From Thermoplasmata archaeon (GTDB lineage: Archaea; Thermoplasmatota; Thermoplasmata; Lutacidiplasmatales; UBA184), in contig DAHXNZ010000006.1 in NCBI GenBank assembly GCA_027365105.1, positions 1-64,000 on the forward strand: 64,000 nucleotides of DNA, written 5' to 3'. The notes beneath the pieces are model-generated. The model was not told the origin of the DNA and did not search any database. It was given only the letters and a program-made list of their open reading frames with translations. The stretch's first letter is position 1. Every line of letters starts with the position of its first letter. Shown here one piece after another: positions 20,701 to 29,300 of this stretch. The translations under genes and the position numbers were made by a program.

Positions 20701-22211
20701 CCGAAGTTGAAGGCGTTCTCCGAACAGGAGAACGTATAGTACGGATAGGTGCACCACGGGGTGCTCGACCGGTTGGTGCAGGCCGTATAGCTCGAGGTCG
20801 CCGTTCCGTTGAGGTAGCCGAGCCCGCCGATATCCTGGGTGTACCCGACCTGGGCCGGGGTCATCCGGGCGGTGGCATTGAAGTACGTCGGCACCGAGAT
20901 CTGCCACGGGGAGGCCGTATCGTTCATCCACGACCCCGGATCGTAGCTGGGGCACGGGACCGCGGGGTTCGCGGGCGTCGAGGGGGGAGGCCCGCCGCTG
21001 CAGCCGTTGTAGCTGTTGTTGTTGGGGTACGAGGGATTCCCCGAGTGGCCGACCTCGAAGGCAAAGCTGTTGGGGTACTCGCCGCCGGGGGTCCAGGCCA
21101 GGGCGTTCTCGTAGCTGTTGGTGAGGTACGCCGGGTCGAGCGGGTAGTTCTTGTGCCCGAGGATGTACCGGTTATTCTGGTTGTACATGTTGCTGTACTG
21201 ACCCGTGCGGTTGTAGAGGTTGAGGAAGCTCCGGTTCCCGTTCGAGAGATCCTGGATGGTCAGGTTCTCCCCGTAGGGACTCCCGGCCCATCCGCTCATC
21301 TGGATCTCGATCCGGTTGCCCTGGCTCATGTTGAAGTAGTCGGACCCGGCGGTGCCGTTCGCGAAGAGCGGGCTTATGAAGCAGGGGTCCTCGACACCGG
21401 TCGACGACTGGATCTGCCAGGCGACCGCCTCCCCGACCCACATCCCAGGAACGGTGGAGTTGGGGTTGCCCGGCCCCGGGACCGTCCAGCTCGAGTCGGG
21501 GTAGAACTGAAGCTCGAGGAAGCAGACTCCCATCCAAGCGTACGGGTCCACGAGGGTCATGCCGAACCAGATCGCGCTGTAGAGGTCGGACTGGTTGTGG
21601 GTCAGCGACCGGTCGATCGGGAGCGTCACGTTCCAGGTCACGTTGCCTCCGCTGCCCACCAGCGGGGAATAGAAGTCGGCCCCGGGCTCATCGTGCCCGT
21701 AGCAGTTGGCGTAGTAGCCACCCTGGCCCGAGATGCTCGGCCAGATGCCGTTGCAGTACTTGATTGAGTTCGACCCGTTCGACCCCCCGCCCCAAGAGTC
21801 CGGCGCGGGGAGCCCCGCGCCCGAGGGGCTGAGCACGGAGGCCGAGGGGGCCACCGAGGTCAGCGCTTCCGCCCCGGGCGGCAGGGGACCCCCCCACGAC
21901 TGGGGGTGGGGCCCGGTCGAGGTGACCTCGGGAAGGTGGACCGAAGGGAGAGCAAGCGGAGCGTTCGAGGCGGAAGGCGCGGGAAGCGCCGGCGGGGTCG
22001 GGGCCGGTAGGGCGGCCGGGAGCGACGGCGCCGAGGCGGCGACCGAGGTCGATCCGGCACCGGCCGCGCCCGAAGTCGGGGAGCTGACGCCCACGATCCC
22101 GGCGCCCGAGAGCACCATGAGGAGGCTCACGACGGCCACAAGCCCAATGATGACCGGTCTACGGGGACGAAGGACGGCGGCGCCCGGGGTTGACCTCGCG
22201 ATTTCCGACAT
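17748..22211 (-). CDS. Giant surface protein: jelly-roll-like head, repeat stalk, Ig/PKD-like repeats, anchor
   Basis: A protein of about 1487 aa. The signal helix is residues ~20-45 (VIIGLVAVVSLLMVLSGAGIVGV). A Pro/Ala/Ser linker is followed by a large aromatic, Asn-rich head (~120-560). Next come about six InlB-like modules (FSSWTTSGSVSVLDPYSPY, FAGWGSTSGIRMITFGS), then about four Ig/PKD-like modules sharing 'SVGSPIALTVNVNGGTLPF' and 'GLPAGCAS', each with a Cys pair. The end is a transmembrane helix (LLILVGVIVALVVALAVILLV) and RRRPPPP tail. I take the second ATG (22211), about 28 nt from a TATTTAA box; the track start at 22232 would fall upstream of the predicted transcription start. The head resembles that of the 1218-aa protein in general style. 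No enzyme motif was recognised. Confidence 0.85.
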   Translation of the reverse strand: MSEIARSTPGAAVLRPRRPVIIGLVAVVSLLMVLSGAGIVGVSSPTSGAAGAGSTSVAASAPSLPAALPAPTPPALPAPSASNAPLALPSVHLPEVTSTGPHPQSWGGPLPPGAEALTSVAPSASVLSPSGAGLPAPDSWGGGSNGSNSIKYCNGIWPSISGQGGYYANCYGHDEPGADFYSPLVGSGGNVTWNVTLPIDRSLTHNQSDLYSAIWFGMTLVDPYAWMGVCFLELQFYPDSSWTVPGPGNPNSTVPGMWVGEAVAWQIQSSTGVEDPCFISPLFANGTAGSDYFNMSQGNRIEIQMSGWAGSPYGENLTIQDLSNGNRSFLNLYNRTGQYSNMYNQNNRYILGHKNYPLDPAYLTNSYENALAWTPGGEYPNSFAFEVGHSGNPSYPNNNSYNGCSGGPPPSTPANPAVPCPSYDPGSWMNDTASPWQISVPTYFNATARMTPAQVGYTQDIGGLGYLNGTATSSYTACTNRSSTPWCTYPYYTFSCSENAFNFGATNYPATSVDFGMDSEYSSTVQKNAAGLGFYPPQNFSVPNCGRSSDTLTIGSGGGVGSAYFLSQSVGTGATYANLTPGEYALSAIPASGYLFSSWTTSGSVSVLDPYSPYTSLDVQGSGQVTPNFAAVVTPTQVTMVDHQPGGGKIEVVAGQLFGTGTGTVYGNGSLASLSPGVYSILALPTAGYNFTGWALNSSRFATVAAPDLPYTLLTIDASGSSALKVQLSATFASTSLKGYLLIEVYQGQGQIRLTTLGSTFTTGYETFYTGVGNYTVIEQPASGWSFAGWGSTSGIRMITFGSTTNFVLEGTQFYGIVAAFFSPSVKIVDSPAAGGQVALASQGDLPLPSGVSYLMAPGTYTLAAAPNSTYVFSSWSVSSRSALWATAPDRAVTALVVNQSGTVTANFASMTGTGLELWLNDTAAAGGRILFNYQFYSNGQSNSSVGAGVYTAFPIPNVGYLFAGWSARGGITVNGNLATIASGSGTGSLTALFVTRPVVVGMVGYGTLALHGATVGTGTSTPLDLGNYSISVTLPTNTTFLGWVALGDLSVVSPSSTSSQVDVAGPGTLLALERGIPLAAGSVSVNTTGPLSVGTNVTLRVNASGSGPLSVAWSGLPGCVGTSGPSFVCAPTAAGNFSVTAYVTDAFTDGAFAVSRPVQVVTPFEMVTYTVSPNTVDVGSNLSVQVVVSGGTTPYSYQYSGVPGCTAIATAVATCIPTSPGAYNLTVTARSANGLSLTQSLPVQVNPALRLLAFSASPAALTLGGSLHLAAQLSAGTVPYRYEYLNLPTGCHSVDAATLACVPGVAGIYTIGLLASDAGGGSANGSLVIHVNPAPAIASFLALPDSVSVGSPIALTVNVNGGTLPFTYAYTGLPAGCASQNTSNLNCTPQAPGTYVVRVTVTDADGVTATSIVAFSVAAAASSGFSFAGSTLLILVGVIVALVVALAVILLVRRRPPPPRPNSPAPPPPASPSGTPPVGSPPGPGR

Positions 22212-22238
22212 AGGACCCGGGGCGAGAGCCATCTGTCC

Positions 22239-22245
22239 TTAAATA
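22239..22245 (-). promoter_or_regulatory. TATA box of the 22211 surface-protein gene
   Basis: The minus strand reads GGTATTTAAGG, centred about 31 nt before the ATG at 22211 and only about 10 nt before the ATG at 22232. The lower start is therefore more likely, with a very short or absent leader. The box also separates this unit from the 42205-22290 gene string. Confidence 0.6.
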
Positions 22246-22289
22246 CCTCCGCACTTGAGTCGCTCGGATTTCCGCGCGGCGCGGGAAGC

Positions 22290-25200
22290 TCACGCCCGGG
22301 TTTTCGGCGGCCGGCGGGAGCGATACCAGGCGGTCCCCAAGAAGACTCCCGCCACGACCAGCGCCGCGATGCCGATCGCGATCAGGCCCGGGAGAGACTG
22401 GGCGAGGGCGGGGCCCCCTCCGGCGACGACCACGATCGTGGTGGTCGCGTTGGCCCGATGGTGATAGGGATCGATGACCTCGAGGTGGACCGTGTAGGTC
22501 CCGGGGGACCCATAGACATGGGTGGTGCTCCCGGTCGTCGTGATGTTGCTGCTGCCGTCTCCGAAATTCCAGATGTACTGGTAGGCGCCCGGTTGGGGGA
22601 CCGCCACCTGGGCGACCAGCACCACCGATTGCCCGGGATAGCCCGCGCCCGGCCCGGAGATCGAAACCTGCGGGGGGACCGGCAGGAACGTCGCGACCAG
22701 CTGCCCGCTGCCGTTGACGGTGAGTGTGGGACCGGAGATGCTCAGATTGCCGGTCGCATTCCATCCGGCGAAGAGGCTCGTCGAGCACGGCCGGGCCGAG
22801 ACGGAGTAGTTGCCGGCGACGAACCGGACGGTGCCGCCCGCCGAGTAGGTGTTGGGGCCCAGGCCCACGGTTCCGCAGCCCGGCCCGGCCACCAGGAGCG
22901 TGATCGGGTAGGCGATCGGGCCAAAGACGACCACCAGGGTCGCCGAACTCGCCAACGAGAGCGAACCCTGGGTGATGTTGGCCCCGGAGGAGGTCTCAAA
23001 GGAAACGACCCGGTAGTGCGGACAGGCGGTCGGCTGGATCGGGTAGCTGGGGCCGGCGATCAGGCTGGCCGTGCTCCCGTTGACATAGCCCTGACCGGCG
23101 ATCTCGAGGACCCCGCACTGGGCCGGTTCGAAGTTGATGAAGAGCGAGACGACCGGTCCGAACTGCGCGGTGACGGATCCCGAACTGTTGGCCCACAGTG
23201 TGGAGCCCGAGACCTGGACCCCTCCCGAGAGTCCCCAGCCAATGAACCCATAGTTGAGGCAGGGCACGGCCGCGATCGAGACCGCGGTGCCCGGCGGGAG
23301 GCTCACGTACCCGCCGTCGGTGTAGGTCGCCCCGTCGAAGTTGATCGCCCCGCAGTTGGCGGGATCGGTGAGGAATCCGACGAACACCGAGGGGGATCCG
23401 GCCTGGGAGGCGACGGTGATCGTCCCGGAACCGTTGACCGTCAGGAGGGTCCCCTGGAGCGAAAGGTTGCCCTGGGCGGTCAGGGCCTCCAGGTAATGGC
23501 CCGGACAGGAAAACCCGCTGATCGTGTACGCCGACCCGTTGGTGCTGACGACCGTGGCCCCGCCGCGGTAGGTCACGTTCCCCAGGACGACCCCGCCGCA
23601 CCCGGACGGTACGGTCAGGATGTGGATCTCGGTGAGTTCGTAGTTGTTCTCGACGATCGTGCCGGGGCCGGCGACCGTCAGATTGCTGCCGGCCACCGTC
23701 AGGCTGCCGGAGACCGTGAAGTTGGAGAACCCCCAGTTGGCGCACGGCAAGGGGGTCAGCGTGTAGTTTCCCGACGCCACCGCGATGCTCTGCCCGCTCA
23801 CGTAGCCGGCCCCTCCGAGGCCGATCCCTCCGCAGGTCGTCGGCGTGGTCGAAAAAGCGAGGCTGTAGGTGGAGGCGGACGCCAGGTAGTGGGCCGTCAA
23901 GGTTCCGTTGCCGTTGACGGTCAGGGCCGACCCGAGCACCGAGAGGTTGCCCGTCAGGGACCAGCCCGCGAACGCGTCTGAATTGCAGGAGAGGCTCTGG
24001 CTGAGGGAGTAGGTGAACTGGTAGAGCAGTTCCAGCGTGGTCCCGTTGCTGGCGAGGGTCCCGTTCACGCTCACGAGCCCGCAGCTGGCGGGGGTGACCA
24101 GGATCAGCACATGGTCGGTCGGGCGCACGAACTGGAACGCCGCGCTCACCGATCCGTTCCCGGTCACGGTGAGGTTGGTCGCCGACGAGATCGTCGAACT
24201 GAAGGCGACCGACCCGGTGCCCTGCCACTGAGAGAACCGGTAGGGGTAGCAGCCGGTCGCACTGAGCGGGTACTGACCCGGGGGAAGGGAAGCCACCGTC
24301 CCGTTCGCGTACAGGGTCCCGTTCAGGTCGACCTGGCCGCAGGGGATCGGGAGCGTTCCCATCTGGATCTGGAAGGTGGGGATCGGCCCGCGCACGACGC
24401 TCTCGAGCCCGCTCGAGATCGTCGCCCCGGCCGCGTTGGTGCCGTTCACGTAGAAGCTCAGCTTTCCGTTGGCCCCGGCCGGGATGGTCCCGTTCCAGTC
24501 GGAGACGGTCCCCGAGGCCGAATCGAGCTTAAGGGGCGAGCTGGTCCACGCGCCACCGGCGAGCGACCAGGCGACCGAAACCGAACGGACCGACCCGAGA
24601 TCGACGATCTCGGCCGAGAGGTTGAGCGGGAGCCCGGGGCCCAGGAAGCCGGCTCGGCTCGAGTCGGTCAACCGGTGGAAACCGAACGGGGTCAGATCAT
24701 GGGCGACCGCCGTCGCGGCGTACTGGAACGTCGCGCCCCCGAAGCTGTCCAGCGTCCAGCCGTAGGAACCTCCCAGGTTCAGGCCGGTCGAGTTGAGGGA
24801 GTTGTACGGGTAGAAGCCGGTGCCCCCGTAGGTGGTGAAGTCGTAGCAGTTCGCGACGATGACCGAACCGGGCGGATTCCCATCACAGACGCCCGAGGCG
24901 GAGAGCGGGGCCACGTAGCGGTAGTTGCCCGCGTAGGCGGTGCCGTTCCAGAAGAGGGGGATCCCGAAGCCGATCGGGTACGACCCCGCCCAGGCGGTGC
25001 CGTTGTAGGTGTTGCACTGCGGGTACACCGCATTCCCTTGGGGGCATACATTCAGCCCGTAGCCCAACCCATACGGGAGCGCCCATTGGAGGTTGCAGGA
25101 GCTGTCGCAGGAGGCCGAGTAGGCCGGCTCGAATGCGACGGTGTTCGTGGTGGTGGAGTTGAGCTGGTCGAACGCCGACTGCGAGGTTCCGACGCTCCCG

Positions 25201-25946
25201 TTGAGCCAGAGGTCCATCCCCTCCGTGCTGCCGACGGTCCCCGCCATCGTGAGGTTGTAGGTGGCGCCGGGAACGGCCGAGGGAATGAGCGTGATCGGGT
25301 TGCCGCCCAAGAGGTCGTCCCACTCGCAGAAATAGGAGTTGTTCCAAGTGAGGTTGAGCGACGAGGACGGGCACCCGCCCCCCGAGAAGGTCGAGGCGTT
25401 CGCGAAGGAAAGGACGGCGAGCGACACGGCGTAGCTGAAGTTGCCGAGGGCGCTGATTTGCGGGTCGGCCACGACCTCCAGGTACGACTGGTTCCACTGG
25501 GAGAGGTTGTCCCCGCTCACCACCATCCCCACGTAGAACCCGCTGGAGAGGTTCTCCACCTGCACCGGGCCCCCGGACGGGAGCGTCCAAGGGACGGTCC
25601 AGCGTTCGCCCGAACCCGGCGAGGCGGAGTAGAGGGAGGCATGGACCTCATCCTGCTGGATCAGCGGACACGGTCCCTGGGAGTAGAAGTTCGGGTCCAG
25701 CGGCCAGATGCCGTGGCCGGACAGGGGCCCGTACGCCGGGTAGCCCACGGGGCAGCTCGATATCGGCGGGGCGTGCGGCGAGGCTCGGGGGCCGGCCCCG
25801 ACGCCGATGACCCCCGGGGCCGACGGGGTCGGTGTGGAGGGCGCAGGGGACGCTGCGCTGGGTAGCGGCAGCGGCGCGGTGCCCACGACGACGAGCACCA
25901 CAACCGCCAGGAGGGCGGCGGCGGCTCCGGCTCGATCGAATCTCAT
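22290..25946 (-). CDS. Surface protein with seven Cys-paired repeats, PKD domain and C-terminal anchor
   Basis: A 1218-aa protein. The signal helix is residues 8-30 (AAAALLAVVVLVVVG). The large Asn/Tyr-rich head (~60-540) contains several Cys. Seven tandem ~70-residue modules follow, each starting with a Cys-Gly (CGQVDLNGTLYANGT, CGGIGLGGAGYVSG, CGAINFDGATYTDG) and carrying a second Cys 25-35 residues later before an 'FxxW'-type strand. One PKD domain follows (YIWNFGDGSSNITTTGSTTH). The last part is a helix (LPGLIAIGIAALVVAGVFLG) and RSRRPPKTRA. It is the last gene of the long string. Its ATG overlaps the stop of the 122-aa gene (ATGA), with a TGAGGT sequence upstream. The paired Cys suggest one disulfide per repeat, that is, an extracellular stalk stable in harsh conditions (inference). 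Confidence 0.85.
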   Translation of the reverse strand: MRFDRAGAAAALLAVVVLVVVGTAPLPLPSAASPAPSTPTPSAPGVIGVGAGPRASPHAPPISSCPVGYPAYGPLSGHGIWPLDPNFYSQGPCPLIQQDEVHASLYSASPGSGERWTVPWTLPSGGPVQVENLSSGFYVGMVVSGDNLSQWNQSYLEVVADPQISALGNFSYAVSLAVLSFANASTFSGGGCPSSSLNLTWNNSYFCEWDDLLGGNPITLIPSAVPGATYNLTMAGTVGSTEGMDLWLNGSVGTSQSAFDQLNSTTTNTVAFEPAYSASCDSSCNLQWALPYGLGYGLNVCPQGNAVYPQCNTYNGTAWAGSYPIGFGIPLFWNGTAYAGNYRYVAPLSASGVCDGNPPGSVIVANCYDFTTYGGTGFYPYNSLNSTGLNLGGSYGWTLDSFGGATFQYAATAVAHDLTPFGFHRLTDSSRAGFLGPGLPLNLSAEIVDLGSVRSVSVAWSLAGGAWTSSPLKLDSASGTVSDWNGTIPAGANGKLSFYVNGTNAAGATISSGLESVVRGPIPTFQIQMGTLPIPCGQVDLNGTLYANGTVASLPPGQYPLSATGCYPYRFSQWQGTGSVAFSSTISSATNLTVTGNGSVSAAFQFVRPTDHVLILVTPASCGLVSVNGTLASNGTTLELLYQFTYSLSQSLSCNSDAFAGWSLTGNLSVLGSALTVNGNGTLTAHYLASASTYSLAFSTTPTTCGGIGLGGAGYVSGQSIAVASGNYTLTPLPCANWGFSNFTVSGSLTVAGSNLTVAGPGTIVENNYELTEIHILTVPSGCGGVVLGNVTYRGGATVVSTNGSAYTISGFSCPGHYLEALTAQGNLSLQGTLLTVNGSGTITVASQAGSPSVFVGFLTDPANCGAINFDGATYTDGGYVSLPPGTAVSIAAVPCLNYGFIGWGLSGGVQVSGSTLWANSSGSVTAQFGPVVSLFINFEPAQCGVLEIAGQGYVNGSTASLIAGPSYPIQPTACPHYRVVSFETSSGANITQGSLSLASSATLVVVFGPIAYPITLLVAGPGCGTVGLGPNTYSAGGTVRFVAGNYSVSARPCSTSLFAGWNATGNLSISGPTLTVNGSGQLVATFLPVPPQVSISGPGAGYPGQSVVLVAQVAVPQPGAYQYIWNFGDGSSNITTTGSTTHVYGSPGTYTVHLEVIDPYHHRANATTTIVVVAGGGPALAQSLPGLIAIGIAALVVAGVFLGTAWYRSRRPPKTRA

Positions 25947-26311
25947 GGCCGTACCTCAGATTCAGGGGCGGGCGGCGGTTCCGCCGGCGCCCGTCGTTCC
26001 GTCCGCCGGGACGCACCGGCCGGCCGGAAGTCGAGCACCGTGACGGTCTTCCCATCGGCCAGATCTTCCAGACGGACTCGCCGGTGCGAAGGGCGGGACC
26101 GGCTGTAGTACGTGAATCCGACGACCAGGAGGGATCCCCCGACGGCGGCGATCGCGACCTCCACGTACGGGCCGGCCCAGACCCCGGCCCAGGCCGGCTG
26201 CCAGATGCCGGCCCCGAAGAGGAGGATGCCCAGGAGGCCGACCACCAGCCAGGTGGAGGCGGGCACCCGGGCCGGAAACGGCGGGTTCCCGGCCCCCACG
26301 ACGCTGCTCAC
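25943..26311 (-). CDS. Small two-pass membrane protein
   Basis: A 122-aa protein of unknown family. Two hydrophobic helices lie at about residues 18-40 (TWLVVGLLGILLFGAGIWQP) and 48-67 (VEVAIAAVGGSLLVVGFTYY). A basic cytoplasmic tail follows (SRSRPSHRRVRLEDLADG), ending in a Pro/Glu-rich segment. It starts with GTG, preceded at about 8 nt by GGAGGA, 40 nt after the AAA+ gene, and overlaps the next surface-protein gene by ATGA. Its position between the membrane AAA+ ATPase and a surface protein suggests an accessory subunit or adaptor of that system (inference from context only). Confidence 0.75.
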   Translation of the reverse strand: MSSVVGAGNPPFPARVPASTWLVVGLLGILLFGAGIWQPAWAGVWAGPYVEVAIAAVGGSLLVVGFTYYSRSRPSHRRVRLEDLADGKTVTVLDFRPAGASRRTERRAPAEPPPAPESEVRP

Positions 26312-26351
26312 GAGCTCTTCCTCCGGGCACCGTTCGTCCTCGAGCGTCCCT

Positions 26352-29300
26352 CTATCCGCGGGTTCCGTAGGTCTTGATGAACTCCTCGGCCCACGTCAGG
26401 GTCTCGACGGTCACGGACGACTTGGTCTTCCCGATGGCCTCCACCAGGTCGGTCATCCGGACGCCGACCACCTGAGGCGCCACCTCGGTTCCCGGCGCCG
26501 GAGGTGGAGTGTCGGGCGAGGGCCGAATCGGGCCGAAGCCCTTCTCGATCTCGGTGGAGAGCTGGGAGCGGAGCGCGATCAGCTTCGCCTCGTCCACGAC
26601 CGCCGCGATGTCGGCTCCCGAAAAGCCGGGAGTGCGTTCGGCGAGGAGGGTGTAGTCGACATCGCCGTCGACCGGAACCCCCGCGAGGTGGATCCGGAAG
26701 ATGTCGCGGCGCGCCGTCGAATCGGGGGGCGGCACATAGAAGATCTTGTCGAACCGACCGGGCCGGAGCAGGGCCGGATCCAGCGTCTGGGGACGGTTGG
26801 TGGTCGCGACGATGATCACCTTGTCCTTCGGCCGGATCCCGTCCATCTCGGTCAGGAACTGGCTGACCGCCCGGGAGACTTCGGGCGTGCGCATCGAATC
26901 CTTGCTCGCGATGGCGTCAATTTCGTCGAAGAAGATGATCGATGGCGCGTTCTCCCTCGCCCGGTACAGGACCTCCCGGATCGCCGCCTCGCTCTGGCCG
27001 GCCAGCGCGCTGACCAGTTCGGGGCCGTTGACGATCTGCATCGGGACGTTCAGCTCGTTGGCCGCCGCCCGCATCACATGGGTCTTTCCGCACCCGGGGG
27101 GACCGAAGAGCAGGATGCCCCGGCCCGACTTGATGCGGTAGCTTTCCATGAGTTCGGGGCGCGTCAACGGGAGCTCGACGTATTCGCGGATCGCCCCCTT
27201 GACATTCTCGAGACCGCCGACGTCGTCCCAGCGGACCAGCACCCGGCGTTCCGTCCGGTGGGTCTGGTGCATCTTCCGCTCGTAGTCGAGCTTCATCGTC
27301 TCGTACTCGGCGATGACGCGCATCGAGATCGACGGCTTCATCCGGGGCAGGACCTCGAGGAAGTCCTCCTGGCGGATCGGGGTTACCTGCCCGCTGACCA
27401 TCATGCGTCGGACGGCGATGGTGGCGGCCTCCCGGACCAGGTTCGCGAGGTCGGCGCCGGAGAACCGTTCGGTCTTCCGGGCGATCTCGTCGAGATCGAG
27501 ATTCTTGGCGACCGGGCGGCCCGAAAGATGGACGGCCACGATCTCCTTGCGCTCCTCGAAGTCCGGGGGCGGCACGTAGATGATCTTGTCGAGGCGGCCC
27601 GGCCGCATCAGGGCCGGGTCGATCATGTCCGGCTTGTTCGTCGATCCGACGATGATGACGCCCGACGACTTGTCGAGCCCGTCCATCTCCGAGAGCAGGA
27701 TCGAGAGCAGCCGGGGCGTGACATCGTCGGCCGAGTACATGTCCCGGCGCTTGGCGATCGCGTCGATCTCATCCATGAAGACGATGCACGGCGCCCGCTC
27801 GCGGGCGGTCCGGAGCAACTCGGCGATCTTCCCTTCGCTCTCACCGTACCACTTGGACATCACATCCGAGCACTTGACCGAGATCATCTCGACCCCGAGT
27901 TCGGAGGCGAGGGCCTTCATGGTCATGGTCTTGCCGCAGCCGGGCGGCCCGAAGAGGAGGATCCCCTTCGGGGGCTCGAGACCGAACTGGGAGGTGACGT
28001 CCTTGCGCATGAGCGGGATGATCATTGACTCCTTCACGTCGGCCTTGACGTCGTGGAGCCCGCCGACCATCTCGAAGGTCACCTTCTGGAGACCCTTCAT
28101 CTCGGCGACCCGGGTTCCGACGGCGGTGCCGCCAATCCGGGAGGTGAAGAAGCCTTCGAACGCATCCCGGATGAGGAGCGACCCCAGCACGACGGCGATC
28201 GTTGCCGGAATGAAGAGGATCACGACGGCCGTGGTCCAGTTCTCGTAGCCGAAGACGGTCAGGCCCCCGATCGACGCGCCCGCGAGGAGGGCGCCCGAAA
28301 CGGTCGAGTTCCTGAGCACGCCCCGGGTCGTCTGCTGCTCGCGGTCCCGGGTGAGCCAGGTGACGATCCAGACGGCGAGGCACCAGACGGCGACCTCGGC
28401 GATCGGGACCGCGATGTATCCGATCCCGTTGCCGCTGCCCGCGAACTGGGAGAGGTTGGGGCTCAGCAGCGCCGCGTAGGCATTTCCGAGGGCGTTCGAG
28501 GTGAAGAAGTACGGCAGGGGGATGGTTGGCAGCAGCGGCCCGGCATGGCCCGAGACGAGGCTGATCGACGTGTTGGCCCCCGGTCCCGCGAGATACCCGA
28601 GGACCGGGAAGTTGCCGAGCGTCACGAACAGCGACACGAACAGCCCGCCGGCGATCGCCACGGCAAGTCCGAGGTACAGCGAAAAGACGACCCCAAAGAA
28701 GATCGGCGCCACGAACGAGAGCCCGAAGGGCGCGAGGAGCAGGGTCAGGAACGCGCCGGCCCCGAACCTCCAGTCGATCAGGGAGGCGAACAGGATCGGA
28801 ATCGCCGCGAACAGGAAGACGAGTCCCAACGCGGCCGACTGGTAGCCGACCGCCGGAGCCATCAGGAGCACGAGGAGCAGCAGCGAGAGCTGGGGGAATC
28901 GCCACGCCACGATCATGACCACGCCCGCAATCAGCAGCACGAACGGCCACGGGTAGAACGGCACGAAAGTGCCCCCGAGGAGGCCGAGGAAGCCGAGGAA
29001 CAGCACCGGCAGGTGGTTCGGCTCCTTGGTCTGGCCCTTGAGCCAGCGCTCGATTTGCGGTGCGTAGAGATAACCGATGACCATCAGGGCGGCGCCGACC
29101 GCGATGAGGAAGTAGAACAGGCCGTCATACTGCAGCGCGGGGTAGGATTGGATGTATTGGGGAGCAATCGCGACCGCGGCGGCACCCGAGAGCCCCTGGG
29201 AGATCGCGGTGTACGTGGCGTCAGCCGCGGCATCCAAGGTCGTGTAGGTCTGGGTCCCGTACGGTCCGCCGGGGAGGTGGACCGTCACCACCGTGAAGGT

